The position numbers were made by a program, and so were the translations under genes. The notes below the pieces were generated by a model. That model saw only the letters and a program-made list of their open reading frames with translations. It searched no databases and was not told the DNA's origin. This document shows, one piece after another, positions 15,975 to 24,353 of a stretch of 34,230 bases of DNA. Where the stretch lies: contig CAKSLU010000016.1 in NCBI GenBank assembly GCA_934474225.1, positions 1-34,230 of the forward strand. The letters run 5' to 3'. This stretch comes from an uncultured Eubacteriales bacterium (lineage in GTDB: Bacteria; Bacillota; Clostridia; Oscillospirales; CAG-272). Within the stretch, counting starts at the first letter, position 1. Each line of letters starts with the position of its first letter.

Positions 15975-17332
15975 TTGCTTTGATATTCGTTCCGCAGCGC
16001 GAGGATGCGGTCAAACACGAGTTCGGCCGCGCGCGCGTACTCCTCCTTGCCGCCGGTGGTGAAGCCGAACTCCGCATAGCGGATGGGCTTGCCGATGATG
16101 ACCTCTTTCTTGCGGAAGAGGCGGTAGCGATAGCCCTTGACGCGCACGAACACCGGCTGCACATCCGCCTTGGAGCGGTAGACCAGCATGCCGATGCCGG
16201 GTTTGACGGTCGTCTCGGCGGGGTCCACGCCGCGATAGCGCGTGCCCTGCGGGAACATGGCGACGACCTCGCCCTCGTCGAGCAGGGTCAGCGTCTTCTT
16301 GATGGCGGCAACATCGCCCGTGCCGCGGTCCACGGCATAGGCGCCGAGCGCGCGGATCAGGGGCGCGAGCAGCGGCACCTTGAACAGCTCTTTTTTCGCA
16401 AGATACCGCAGCTGCCGCTTGAACGAGATGGCAAGCGCCAGCACATCCAGCATGGCGGTGTGGTTGGCGCAGACGATCAGCGGCCCCTCGGTCTGCTCAT
16501 TCTCCGTGCCGTAGGTGCGGACGCACATGCAGGCGCGAATCAGCCAGGACACATACTTGCGCACCCACATGTAAAAGCCGTGGTTGTTGCGGTCGGGGCG
16601 GTTGTCGTGATAGATTTCGGGGTTTTTTTCGGCATCGCTCTCGGCGTGCGGCAGGGACTTCTCCTTTTTCGCAAGCGTGTCGCGCACAATCCGCTCCGCT
16701 GCGGCGATGCTCTCGTCGAGTGTCATATCCGAAGTGTCGAGCAGCACGGCGTCCGCCGCCGCGCAGAGCGGCGCCACGGCTCTGCCGCTGTCACGCGCGT
16801 CGCGCTCGTTGATGGCGGCGAGAATCTCCTCGAAGGAGACCGTCTCGCCCTTCTCCGCAAGCTGATCGACGCGGCGGCGCGCACGCGCCTCGGGCGATGC
16901 GGTGAGGAAAATCTTCACATCGGCGTCCGGCAGAATCACCGTGCCGATGTCGCGCCCGTCCATAATCACATTATTTTTCTTCGCCAGCTCCCGCTGGGTG
17001 ACAAACAGAAAGTCACGCACGGCAGGCACGGCGGAGACGCAGGAGGCGTACTTGGAAATCAGCGGCGTGCGAATCTTGTCGCTGACATCCTCGCCGTCGA
17101 GCAGCATGCGCTGCTCCCCGTTCTCATAGCGGATGCCGAGGCGCACGCCGCCGATATTCTGCTCGATGCCTGCCGCGTCCTCGGGCGCGACGCCGATGCG
17201 CGACATATATAAGCCCACCGTGCGGTAGATTGCGCCGGTGTCCACATAGACAAAGCCGAGCCGCTTGGCAAGTGTCTTTGCAATGGTGCTCTTGCCCGCG
17301 CCGCCGGGACCGTCAATGGCGATTCCTATCAT
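15971..17332 (-). CDS. cmk: Fused cytidylate kinase and PlsC-type acyltransferase
   Basis: The 453-residue product joins cytidylate kinase (1-225) to a 1-acylglycerol-3-phosphate acyltransferase-like domain (about 256-453). The kinase has the P-loop GPGGAGKST (8-16), DTGAIYR (31-37) and DGRDIGT (125-131), and makes CDP from CMP. The acyltransferase has NHTAMLD (N290, H291 to D296, the HX4D motif) and FPQGTR (360-365), where Gln replaces the usual Glu. The linker around 228-252 is charged. ATG at 17332 has AAAGGAG upstream; the frame is open for 75 more codons but those have no family similarity. The pairing links CDP supply with phosphatidate synthesis. The downstream ispH start overlaps its stop. 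Confidence 0.9.
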   Translation of the reverse strand: MIGIAIDGPGGAGKSTIAKTLAKRLGFVYVDTGAIYRTVGLYMSRIGVAPEDAAGIEQNIGGVRLGIRYENGEQRMLLDGEDVSDKIRTPLISKYASCVSAVPAVRDFLFVTQRELAKKNNVIMDGRDIGTVILPDADVKIFLTASPEARARRRVDQLAEKGETVSFEEILAAINERDARDSGRAVAPLCAAADAVLLDTSDMTLDESIAAAERIVRDTLAKKEKSLPHAESDAEKNPEIYHDNRPDRNNHGFYMWVRKYVSWLIRACMCVRTYGTENEQTEGPLIVCANHTAMLDVLALAISFKRQLRYLAKKELFKVPLLAPLIRALGAYAVDRGTGDVAAIKKTLTLLDEGEVVAMFPQGTRYRGVDPAETTVKPGIGMLVYRSKADVQPVFVRVKGYRYRLFRKKEVIIGKPIRYAEFGFTTGGKEEYARAAELVFDRILALRNEYQSK

Positions 17333-17363
17333 CTTATTATAACTCCTTTGCGCATACTTTGCG

Positions 17364-18593
17364 TCAGCTGTACGCCGCGCTCTCCCCGGCGAGATAGCCG
17401 GTGGAAAAGGCGATTTGCAGATTGAAGCCGCCGGTGTAGGCGTCGAGATCCAGCACCTCGCCGCAGAAATACAGCCCCGGCAGCTGTTTTGCCTCCATGG
17501 TCTTCGGCGATATTGCCGAAAGGTCAACGCCGCCCGCTGTGACAATCGCCTCGGCAAGCGGGCGCGGGCGTTTCACGGTCAGTGTAAAGTCGCGCAAAAC
17601 GGCGGTGAGCGCCTGCCGCTCGGCGCGGGTAATCAGATTGACTTTTTTCTGTGCGTCGATGCCCGAGCGCCGCACCACGACCGGAATCAGCTTCTGCGGC
17701 AGCAGGTCGCCGAGCGCGTTTGCAAAATCGCGGTTGGCATACTTGCCAAAGTCCGCAAGCAGGCGCGCGTCCAGCGTCGCATCGTCGAGCGCGGGCTTGA
17801 AATTCAGATGCAGCACATAGCGGTCGCGCTGCATGTCGCGCAGGTGTGCCGACGCGGAGAGAATCATCGGCCCCGACACGCCGTAATGCGTGAACAGCAT
17901 CTCGCCGAAGTCGGTGTACACCACCTTGCCGCTCTCGCGGTCGGTGACGGTGAGCGCCGTGTTCTTCAGCGACAGCCCCTGCATTTCGGCGGCGTCGCCC
18001 TCCTCGGTCTCGAGCGGGACGAGCGACGGGCGCAGCGCCGTCACGGGGATGTCCAGCGTCTTTGCAAAGCGATAGCCGTCGCCGGTCGAGCCGGTGAGTG
18101 GGTAGGATGCGCCGCCGGTCGCCACAATGACGCGGTCATAGCGGTGCACGCCGTTTGCCTCGACGAGAAAGCCGTCGCCCTCCGGGCGGACGGCGCGAAC
18201 TGCGGCATGTACAAAGTGCACACCCGCCTCGGCGGCGGCGCGGCGCAGCGCCTCGGCGATGTCTGCCGCCTTGTCCGAGACCGGGAACACGCGGTTTCCC
18301 CGCTCCGTCTTGAGCGGGACGCCCCTCTCCTCAAAGAACGCCTTGACATCGGACGGCGAAAGCGCATTCAGCGCCGCATACAAAAACCGCGGGTTTCCAC
18401 TCTGCACATGCTCGAGCACCGTGTTCACATCGCAGTCGTTGCAGACGTTGCAGCGCCCCTTGCCGGTGATGCGCAGCTTTTTGCCGCAAAACGGATTTTT
18501 CTCATACAGCGTGACGGCAGCACCGCACGCGGCGGCATGCCCGGCCGCCATCAGCCCTGCGGCGCCGCCGCCGACAACAGCAATCTGCGGCAT
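17364..18593 (-). CDS. NAD(P)/FAD-dependent oxidoreductase, BaiN/HI0933 family
   Basis: The 409-residue flavoprotein has an N-terminal FAD site GGGAAG (8-13), the family signature GKKLRITGKGRCNVCN (about 42-57), a central ATGGASYPLTGSTGDG and a C-terminal GLYFCGEVLD with DAYTGGFNLQIA. The family includes BaiN, reported in bile acid dehydroxylation, and proteins of unknown role such as HI0933; function by name alone is unsafe. It commonly sits beside cmk in Clostridia, as here. Its ATG shares one base with the stop of the regulator gene, so translation is coupled. It is cytoplasmic and of normal length. Confidence 0.85.
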   Translation of the reverse strand: MPQIAVVGGGAAGLMAAGHAAACGAAVTLYEKNPFCGKKLRITGKGRCNVCNDCDVNTVLEHVQSGNPRFLYAALNALSPSDVKAFFEERGVPLKTERGNRVFPVSDKAADIAEALRRAAAEAGVHFVHAAVRAVRPEGDGFLVEANGVHRYDRVIVATGGASYPLTGSTGDGYRFAKTLDIPVTALRPSLVPLETEEGDAAEMQGLSLKNTALTVTDRESGKVVYTDFGEMLFTHYGVSGPMILSASAHLRDMQRDRYVLHLNFKPALDDATLDARLLADFGKYANRDFANALGDLLPQKLIPVVVRRSGIDAQKKVNLITRAERQALTAVLRDFTLTVKRPRPLAEAIVTAGGVDLSAISPKTMEAKQLPGLYFCGEVLDLDAYTGGFNLQIAFSTGYLAGESAAYS

Positions 18594-19462
18594 CAGCCCT
18601 GCACCTTTGCGTAAACGTCGTACTCGTCCCAGATGCGCTCCAGCTTGTCAAACACGTCGTCGAGGCTCGGCTGCATCTCGCGGGCAACCGCCACGATCAG
18701 CGCGTTCAGGATGCTGAGCGGCGCGACAAAAGAGTCGACAATCGACGCCATGTCGCTGCGGCAGACCAGGGTCTGGCTGGCGTAGGGCGCGATGGGCGAG
18801 GTCATGCTGTCGGTAATCGAAATGATGTTGCACGCCTGCTCCTTGGCATAGGCGACGGCGTTGACGAGCCGCGCGCTGTAGCGCGGGAAGCTGATGGCAA
18901 CCATGACATCGTCCTTGCCGATGCGGAAAATATGCTCGAACATCTCGCTGCCGCTGGTGGTCTGCACCAGGCGCACATCGTCGAACATCAGGCGGAAGTA
19001 GTGCGCAAGGAAGCTCGCAAGCGAGCCGGACGAGCGCATACCGATAATATAGATGCTTTTAGCGTTGATGATTTTATGCACCGCCTCGTTGAAGGCGTTG
19101 TGGTCGATTTCGTCCAGCGTGCGGCGGATGTTGTCAATGTCCGACTCGAGCACGCTGTTGAGAATATCGCCGTTGCCGATGCGGGTATTGGTGACCACCA
19201 TGCGCTGCTTGGTGGTGAGGCGCGTGCGGATGATCTCGCGCAGGTTCTGCTGCAGTCCGGGATAGCCGTCAAAGCCGAGCTCAATCGCAAAGCGGACTAC
19301 GGTCGATTCCGACACGCCGACCTCACGGCCGAGCCGCGCGGCGGTCAGATACGCCGCCTTATCGTAATTGTGAAGCAGGTAATTTGCAATGGTTTTTTGC
19401 CCTTTGGAGAAAGTGGGAAGCAATTCCTCAATCTCGCGAATCAGGTCTTTTCTCATCGTCAT
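18593..19462 (-). CDS. MurR/RpiR family transcriptional regulator
   Basis: The 289-residue regulator has an N-terminal HTH_6 domain (about 1-75, with GREVGVSESTVVRFAIELGF) and a C-terminal SIS domain (about 125-260, beginning SIYIIGMRSSGS). RpiR proteins sense phosphosugars. ATG at 19462 is preceded by CGGAG; the 21 codons further upstream run into the promoter. It is the first gene of an operon with a flavoprotein, cmk-plsC and ispH-S1, an unusual set for a sugar-phosphate regulator. Copies of TTTTGCAGGA around its promoter may be its own binding sites. Confidence 0.88.
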   Translation of the reverse strand: MTMRKDLIREIEELLPTFSKGQKTIANYLLHNYDKAAYLTAARLGREVGVSESTVVRFAIELGFDGYPGLQQNLREIIRTRLTTKQRMVVTNTRIGNGDILNSVLESDIDNIRRTLDEIDHNAFNEAVHKIINAKSIYIIGMRSSGSLASFLAHYFRLMFDDVRLVQTTSGSEMFEHIFRIGKDDVMVAISFPRYSARLVNAVAYAKEQACNIISITDSMTSPIAPYASQTLVCRSDMASIVDSFVAPLSILNALIVAVAREMQPSLDDVFDKLERIWDEYDVYAKVQG

Positions 19463-19515
19463 TTTTTGCTCCGTCCTGTTTATAGTCGCTGCGGCAAAAC
19501 GCCGCAATCCGTTAT

Positions 19516-19544
19516 ATTGTAGCATTCTTTTTGCAGGAAGTCAA
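19516..19544 (-). promoter_or_regulatory. Promoter of the rpiR-cmk-ispH operon
   Basis: On the minus strand TTGACT (19539-19544), 17 bases and TACAAT (19516-19521). The spacer contains one copy of the repeated sequence TTTTGCAGGA (read on the plus strand). Confidence 0.85.
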
Positions 19545-19560
19545 CAAAAATCCTGCAAAA
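19529..19560. promoter_or_regulatory. Inverted TTTTGCAGGA pair over the rpiR promoter
   Basis: TTTTGCAGGA (19529-19538) and its inverse TCCTGCAAAA (19551-19560) flank the -35 box with 12 bases between them. A dimeric repressor bound here would occlude the promoter, so autoregulation by the RpiR protein is plausible. A third copy at 19590-19599 pairs with the second as a terminator arm, so part of the symmetry may have that other cause. Confidence 0.5.
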
Positions 19561-19599
19561 TCAGAGCATTTTCTCTGTGAGATGCCCGATTTTGCAGGA
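19546..19599 (-). terminator. Likely terminator of the alpha/beta hydrolase gene
   Basis: Read on the minus strand, TCCTGCAAAATC and GATTTTGCAGGA form a perfect 12-bp stem (19588-19599 with 19551-19562) followed at once by TTTTT (19546-19550). The 25-base loop can pair further. It starts seven bases after the hydrolase stop codon and ends next to the rpiR -35 box. Confidence 0.6.
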
Positions 19600-19605
19600 A
19601 TTGCA

Positions 19606-20562
19606 TCATTTATCAAGCGCTTTGGTGAAAAACTGTCGCAGTGCCGCCTCGCAGCGGGCGCGGTCGCGCAGGTAGCTGCACCCGTGCATCGCTCCCTCGA
19701 CAAGCACAAGCGTTTTGTCGGCGGCGGGGCATGCGGCATACGCCGCCTCGGTCATGGCGGGGGGTACAAAATCGTCCGCCGTGCCGTGGATAAACAGCAC
19801 AGGCTTTGTCCAATGCTGCATCGCAAGCGCGGTAGTCGTCTCGCGGAAGCCGAAGTGTGCGCGGCGGCGCGCCATGCGCTCGATGATGTACAGAATCGGG
19901 AAATTGCCGAGGTGGAAGGTGCCGTGCAGAATATGGCTGAAAATGTCCCACGGCGAGGTAAAGCCGCAGTCGGCGATAGCACCCGTCACCGTGTCCGGCA
20001 AATCCGTGCCGCACGCCATCAGCACGGCGGTCGCACCCATGGAGATGCCATCGATCACGATTTTTACATCGCCCCCGGCGCGTTCGGTCAGAAGCCGCGC
20101 CCAGTCGCGGATGTCAAAGCGCTCGTGGATGCCGTAAGTGATATATTCGCCCTCGCTCTCGCCGTGCGCGCGGTGGTCGAGCACAAGGAGGCTGCAGCCG
20201 AGCGTCTGATAGTAGAGCGGGAACACTGCGGCAAAGTCGCGCCGCGCCGAGCTGCGAAAGCCGTGCGACAGCAGCACAATGCGCCGCCCGTCCCCGTTTT
20301 TGTAGAACCGTGCATGCAGCCGCAGCCCGTCAAAACTCGTCAGGTACAGATCCTCATGGGGCAGGCTGTCGTAAAGCGCGCGCCCCTGCTCAATGAGGTC
20401 GCGGCTCTCGTCCATCTGCTTTTTGAAGTTTTCGCTCACATCGGCGGTGAAATTGCCGTCCCGCGCAAGCGCCATCCAAAGCAGTCTGCGGCAGACAAGC
20501 ATCAGCGCGGTGGCGAGCACGAGCAGCACAGCCGGGATAAGCCAGATCAGTATGTTTTCCAT
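19606..20562 (-). CDS. Membrane-anchored alpha/beta hydrolase
   Basis: The 318-residue protein starts with one hydrophobic membrane segment (about 4-24, then CRR), likely leaving the enzyme domain anchored at the membrane. The fold elements are LLSHGFRSS (oxyanion region), DHRAHGESEG, the nucleophile elbow GISMGA, the acid in HGTADDFVPP and the His in AMHGCSYL. It resembles serine aminopeptidase/BAAT-like hydrolases of clostridia whose substrates are unknown. It has its own promoter and diverges from the YitT gene. The ATG at 20562 has only a weak ribosome site (GGGTGAT). I cannot assign a substrate. Confidence 0.82.
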   Translation of the reverse strand: MENILIWLIPAVLLVLATALMLVCRRLLWMALARDGNFTADVSENFKKQMDESRDLIEQGRALYDSLPHEDLYLTSFDGLRLHARFYKNGDGRRIVLLSHGFRSSARRDFAAVFPLYYQTLGCSLLVLDHRAHGESEGEYITYGIHERFDIRDWARLLTERAGGDVKIVIDGISMGATAVLMACGTDLPDTVTGAIADCGFTSPWDIFSHILHGTFHLGNFPILYIIERMARRRAHFGFRETTTALAMQHWTKPVLFIHGTADDFVPPAMTEAAYAACPAADKTLVLVEGAMHGCSYLRDRARCEAALRQFFTKALDK

Positions 20563-20579
20563 GTCATCACCCGAAGACC

Positions 20580-20608
20580 ATCATAGCATAATCCAAGAGA
20601 ATTTACAA
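20580..20608 (-). promoter_or_regulatory. Promoter of the alpha/beta hydrolase gene
   Basis: On the minus strand TTGTAA (20603-20608), 17 bases and TATGAT (20580-20585). The -35 box touches the 15-bp palindrome at 20608-20622. Confidence 0.65.
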
Positions 20609-20622
20609 GTTTTCCGAAAACT
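20608..20622. promoter_or_regulatory. 15-bp perfect palindrome between divergent promoters
   Basis: AGTTTTC and GAAAACT are inverted around one base. The site lies exactly between the -35 boxes of the hydrolase and YitT promoters, abutting one and one base from the other. A regulator bound here could control both genes; which one is unknown. Confidence 0.5.
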
Positions 20623-20623
20623 A

Positions 20624-20652
20624 TTTACTATTTCCCGCGCGTAGGCTATAAT
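20624..20652 (+). promoter_or_regulatory. Promoter of the YitT-family gene
   Basis: TTTACT (20624-20629), a 17-base spacer and a perfect TATAAT (20647-20652). The start codon is 38 bases after the -10 box. Confidence 0.75.
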
Positions 20653-20689
20653 AAAAATGTATGCAATACATTTACACACGAGGTCTGTT

Positions 20690-21568
20690 ATGAAAAAGGA
20701 AAGTTTCAAGAGCATTCTCGAAGGCATTCCGCTTGCCACGCTCGGCGCGCTCATTTTCGCCGTTGCCGTTGCCTTTTTTTATGACCCGGCAAAACTGGCG
20801 CCCGGCGGCATCTCCGGTCTTGCGGTCATCATCAGCCATGTGACGAAGATTCCCACCGGTACGCTGATTTTCGTGATGAACATCCCGCTGCTCATACTGG
20901 CACTGTTCCGCTTCGGCAAAAAATTCGTCTTTCTCACCATTTACACCACGGCGCTCTCCTCGCTGGTCATGGACCTGCTCGCGCCCTATGCCGCGCAGGT
21001 TGCGCCCATGACCGATGATATGACGGTCATTGCCCTCTGCGGCGCGGCGTTGGACGGCCTCGGACTGGGGCTGGTCTTCCGCGCGGGCGGCTGCACCGGC
21101 GGCTCGGACATCGTGATCAAGTTCCTGCGGCAGAAATACCGCGCCATCCGCACCGGCGGCATGGCGCTCATTATCAATTCCGCCGTCGTCACGCTGACCT
21201 TTATCGTCTTCCACGATTTTGAGATCACCATCTATTCCGCGCTTGCCATGTTTGTCGCAAGCTATGTGCTCGACAAGGTGCTTTACAGCGGCGACAGCGC
21301 AAAACTGGTCTTTGTCATCAGTGACCGCGCGCAGGAAATCACCGACCGCGTGCTCTCGTCGATGCATGTAGGCATCACGCTGCTCGACGGCGAGGGCGCG
21401 TACATGAAGACGCCGAAGAAAGTCATTCTCTGCGTCGCGCGCAAGCACAGCTTCCCCAAGGTGCGCGATGTGGTCAAGGAAGTTGACCCGCACGCCTTCG
21501 TGATTGTGTCCAGCGCCACCGAAATCTTCGGCAAGGGCTATAAGAGCCAGTTCACCGACGAGATGTGA
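20690..21568 (+). CDS. YitT family membrane protein (DUF161/DUF2179)
   Basis: The 292-residue product has about five membrane segments in its first 200 residues and a soluble C-terminal DUF2179 domain (about 215-285, with VLSSMHVGITLLDGEGAY). The family hallmarks YDPAKLAPGGISGLA and RAGGCTGGSDI are present. YitT proteins are widespread in Firmicutes and their transported substrate is not established. ATG at 20690 has GAGG upstream; an in-frame ATG at 20657 lies inside the 5' leader just after the -10 box and is rejected. It is monocistronic, followed by a repeat and then a shared terminator. Confidence 0.88.
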   Translation: MKKESFKSILEGIPLATLGALIFAVAVAFFYDPAKLAPGGISGLAVIISHVTKIPTGTLIFVMNIPLLILALFRFGKKFVFLTIYTTALSSLVMDLLAPYAAQVAPMTDDMTVIALCGAALDGLGLGLVFRAGGCTGGSDIVIKFLRQKYRAIRTGGMALIINSAVVTLTFIVFHDFEITIYSALAMFVASYVLDKVLYSGDSAKLVFVISDRAQEITDRVLSSMHVGITLLDGEGAYMKTPKKVILCVARKHSFPKVRDVVKEVDPHAFVIVSSATEIFGKGYKSQFTDEM

Positions 21569-21630
21569 GCGCGCAGGGCGCAAAGGATACGCGTTGCATA
21601 AAATTTCAACCATCCGTAGGGACGCTTTTC

Positions 21631-21744
21631 GGCTCCCCTGTGCAAGGGGAGCTGGCGGCAATAGCCGCCTGAGGGGTTGTTCCACACCAAACAATCCCTC
21701 CGTCACGCTTCGCGTGCCACCTCCCTTTACACAAAGGAGGCTTG
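21631..21744 (+). repeat. Multi-hairpin intergenic repeat, copy A
   Basis: This 114-bp MITE-like element has four hairpins in a row: GGCTCCCC paired with GGGGAGC, GGCGGC with GCCGCC, CACGC with GCGTG, and CCTCCCTTT with AAAGGAGG. Between the second and third, GAGGGGTTGTT is inverted to AACAATCCCTC. Copy B at 30831-30948 is the same element on the opposite strand. It fills most of the 380-base gap between the YitT gene and pheT. GTAGGGAC at 21616-21623 is repeated inverted at 21781-21788, perhaps marking a larger unit. There is no coding capacity of its own. Confidence 0.8.
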
Positions 21745-21833
21745 ATTAGAACGGCACGGTTATGGACACCCCAGACGCCGGTCCCTACAAGGTTTGCGCG
21801 TTGATTCGGCTTTCTGCAAAACTCACAGCAAAC

Positions 21834-21857
21834 GGCGGGAGCAAGCCCCCGCCCTAC
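21834..21857 (+). repeat. 24-bp hairpin repeat, copy 1
   Basis: GGCGGG and CCCGCC pair across AGCAAGCC, followed by CTAC. The 24 bases are identical at 30789-30812, near the other copy of the larger repeat. It contains no gene and is probably a small mobile or regulatory palindrome. Confidence 0.7.
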
Positions 21858-21909
21858 AATAAAATGGTGCGCCATGTCTAAAACCCAGTTGTACCTCTTT
21901 CACAACACA

Positions 21910-21938
21910 AAAAAGGAGCTGCATAGCAGCTCCTTTTT
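21910..21938. terminator. Bidirectional terminator, pheT and YitT side
   Basis: AAAAAGGAGCTGC (21910-21922) pairs perfectly with 21926-21938 around ATA, with T-rich ends either way. It lies 11 bases after the pheT stop on the minus strand and also blocks plus-strand transcripts coming through the repeat. Confidence 0.88.
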
Positions 21939-21948
21939 CTTATCCTTT

Positions 21949-24336
21949 TTACTGTCTTATCGTAATGCCCAGCTCGCGCTCCATTGCGGCAAGAATCTTC
22001 TTTGCCGCCTTGTCCGCCTCATCGACGGTCAGGGTATGGTCTGCGCTGCGCAGCACGATGCGGAAGGTGACGCTCTTCTTGCCCTCGCCGACCTGCACGC
22101 CGCGATAGATGTCGAGCAGCTTCACGTCCTCGAGCAGCTTGACGCCGCTTCTGTACATGACCTTCTCGATAGCGCCGACTTCCAGCCCCTCTGCGCAGAC
22201 AAACGAGAAGTCGCGCGTGGTGGCCGGGAACTTCGGCAGCGGTCTGTACTGCGGTTCTGCCCCGCGGTTGGCAAACAGTGCGGGCACATCAATTTCGGCA
22301 ACATAGACCGGCTGCGTCATGTTATAGTTTGCCGCGACAACCGGGTGGATCTGCCCGAGAATGCCGAGGCGGACGCCCTCATGCGTATACAGCTCGGCGC
22401 ATCTGCCGGGATGGTAGGACGGATTCTCGCTCTGACGGACATAATCCGTGCGGATGCGCGCATAGCGGGCAACCGTCTCGCAAATCGACTTCAGCGTGAA
22501 GAAGTCGCCTCTGCCGTAGAAGCCGATGGTGAGCACCTTGCGCTCCTCGGGCAGGGTATCCTCGCCCGTGGGCGTATAGGTGGTTGCCAGCTCGTACAGC
22601 CCGACCTTCTCATTGGAGAAGTTGGCATTGCGCGCGAGCACCTCGAGAATGGACGGGAGCGCCGTGGTGCGCATCACGCTGGTATCCTCGCCGAGCGGGT
22701 TGCGGATGGTGACCGACTTCCGCTTTGCGCTGTCCTTCGGCAGTCCGATTTTGTCATAGTACTTCGGGGAGATGAACGAGAAGGTGTTGATCTCATCAAG
22801 ACCCAGCCCGCAAAGCAGGCGGTGCAGCCCCGCCTCAAAGCTCTGCGACGGGCTTCTCTGCCCCTGCGTCATATTGCCGGAGATGCCGGTGGATTCAATC
22901 TTGTTGTAGCCGTAGATGCGGACGACTTCCTCTGCGATGTCGTTCATGCAGAGCACATCCTCGCGGTAAGACGGCACATAAATCTTGTCCCCCTCGACCT
23001 TGAAGCAGAGGCTTTCCAGCACGCCGCGCATATAGTCGGCGGAGACATTGATGCCGAGGAAACGGTTGATGCGCTCGGGTTCGAGGCGGACGACCGTCTG
23101 CGCCTTCTTGCCCGGGTAGACATCGACCACGCCGGTGACGACTTCACCTGCACCGAGCAGGTTGACGAGTTCGCAGGCGCGTTCCAGTGCGCCGTAAGTG
23201 TTCTCGCGGTCCAGTCCCTTTTCAAATCTGCCGGACGCCTCGGTGCGCATACCCAGCTTGCGCGAGGTGATGCGGACGGACGGCCCGTCGAAGCAGGCGG
23301 ACTCGAAGACAACGACTTTGGTCGCGTCGGTAATCTCGGAGTTTGCACCGCCCATCACACCGGCAAGGGCAACCGCCTTCTTGTCGTCCGAGATGACCAG
23401 CATCTTGTCGTCGAGCGTATGGTCCTTGTCGTCGAGCGACTTGAATTCTTCATTCGCACGGGCGCGGCGCACCGTGATGGCGCTGCCGTCGAGGCAGGCG
23501 TAGTCAAAGGCGTGCATCGGCTGGCCGTACTCGAGCATGACGTAGTTGGTGATATCGACGATGTTGTTGATGGGACGCACGCCTGCCGCGCGCAGACGCA
23601 TCCGCAGCCACAGCGGCGAAGGCTCGATTTTCACATTCTTGACCACGCGCGCGGTGTAGCGCGGGCAGAGGTCGGGCGCGTCGATGGTCACTTTCAGGTA
23701 CTTGTTCACATCGTCGCCGCTCTCGCGCACAACCGGCGTCGGAATCTGCGCGGGGCGCGCAAAGGTGGCAGCCGCCTCGCGGGCAAGCCCGATGACCGAC
23801 AGGCAGTCGGGGCGGTTGGGCGTGATCTCAAACTCGACCACCGTGTCCGACAGCAGCAGCGCCTCGCGGATGTCGGTGCCGATTTTGTCCCCAAAGGATT
23901 CGTCAAGGATGCAGATGCCGTCCTCGACCGTGCCGGGCATGTCATGCGTGGTCAGCCCCAGCTCGCCGATGGAGCAGAGCATGCCGAACGAATCCACGCC
24001 GCGCAGCTTGCCTGGCTTGATGTGCACGCCGCCGGGCAGCGTGGAATCCGCCTTGGCGACCGGAATCACCGCGCCCTCGAAAATATTCTGCGCGCCGGTC
24101 ACAATCTGGACAGGCTCGCCCTCCCCGACATCCACCGAGCAGATTTGCAGGTGGTCGGAGTTCTCATGCTTTTTGATGGAAAGGATGCGCCCGACGACGA
24201 CATTTTCAATATCCGCGCCGAGGACGGTGTAGCCCTCGACCTTGGAGCCGGTGTCGGTCATGCGGTCGCAGAATTCCTTATCCGGAATATCGGTGACATC
24301 GACGAAGTCGGTCAGCCATTTTCTCGAAAGATTCAT
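21949..24336 (-). CDS. pheT: Phenylalanine-tRNA ligase beta subunit
   Basis: The 795-residue beta subunit of the alpha2-beta2 synthetase has an N-terminal tRNA-binding (EMAP-like) domain at about 40-150 (VVGRILSIKKHENSDHL), B3/B4 editing (about 210-390, with NNIVDITNYVMLEYGQPMHAFD), B5 (about 400-475), the catalytic-like core and a C-terminal FDX-ACB domain (about 700-795, beginning FPATTRDFSFV). Length is typical for bacteria. It follows pheS by 17 bases and shares its T-box leader. GGAGG-type sequence precedes the ATG. Confidence 0.97.
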   Translation of the reverse strand: MNLSRKWLTDFVDVTDIPDKEFCDRMTDTGSKVEGYTVLGADIENVVVGRILSIKKHENSDHLQICSVDVGEGEPVQIVTGAQNIFEGAVIPVAKADSTLPGGVHIKPGKLRGVDSFGMLCSIGELGLTTHDMPGTVEDGICILDESFGDKIGTDIREALLLSDTVVEFEITPNRPDCLSVIGLAREAAATFARPAQIPTPVVRESGDDVNKYLKVTIDAPDLCPRYTARVVKNVKIEPSPLWLRMRLRAAGVRPINNIVDITNYVMLEYGQPMHAFDYACLDGSAITVRRARANEEFKSLDDKDHTLDDKMLVISDDKKAVALAGVMGGANSEITDATKVVVFESACFDGPSVRITSRKLGMRTEASGRFEKGLDRENTYGALERACELVNLLGAGEVVTGVVDVYPGKKAQTVVRLEPERINRFLGINVSADYMRGVLESLCFKVEGDKIYVPSYREDVLCMNDIAEEVVRIYGYNKIESTGISGNMTQGQRSPSQSFEAGLHRLLCGLGLDEINTFSFISPKYYDKIGLPKDSAKRKSVTIRNPLGEDTSVMRTTALPSILEVLARNANFSNEKVGLYELATTYTPTGEDTLPEERKVLTIGFYGRGDFFTLKSICETVARYARIRTDYVRQSENPSYHPGRCAELYTHEGVRLGILGQIHPVVAANYNMTQPVYVAEIDVPALFANRGAEPQYRPLPKFPATTRDFSFVCAEGLEVGAIEKVMYRSGVKLLEDVKLLDIYRGVQVGEGKKSVTFRIVLRSADHTLTVDEADKAAKKILAAMERELGITIRQ

Positions 24337-24353
24337 TGTATATGCCTCCCCTC

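Noticed and set aside
17333..17557. N-terminal extension of cytidylate kinase by 75 residues
   Set aside because: The kinase family begins at MIGIAIDGPGG, a ribosome site lies just before it, and the extension overlaps the flavoprotein gene.
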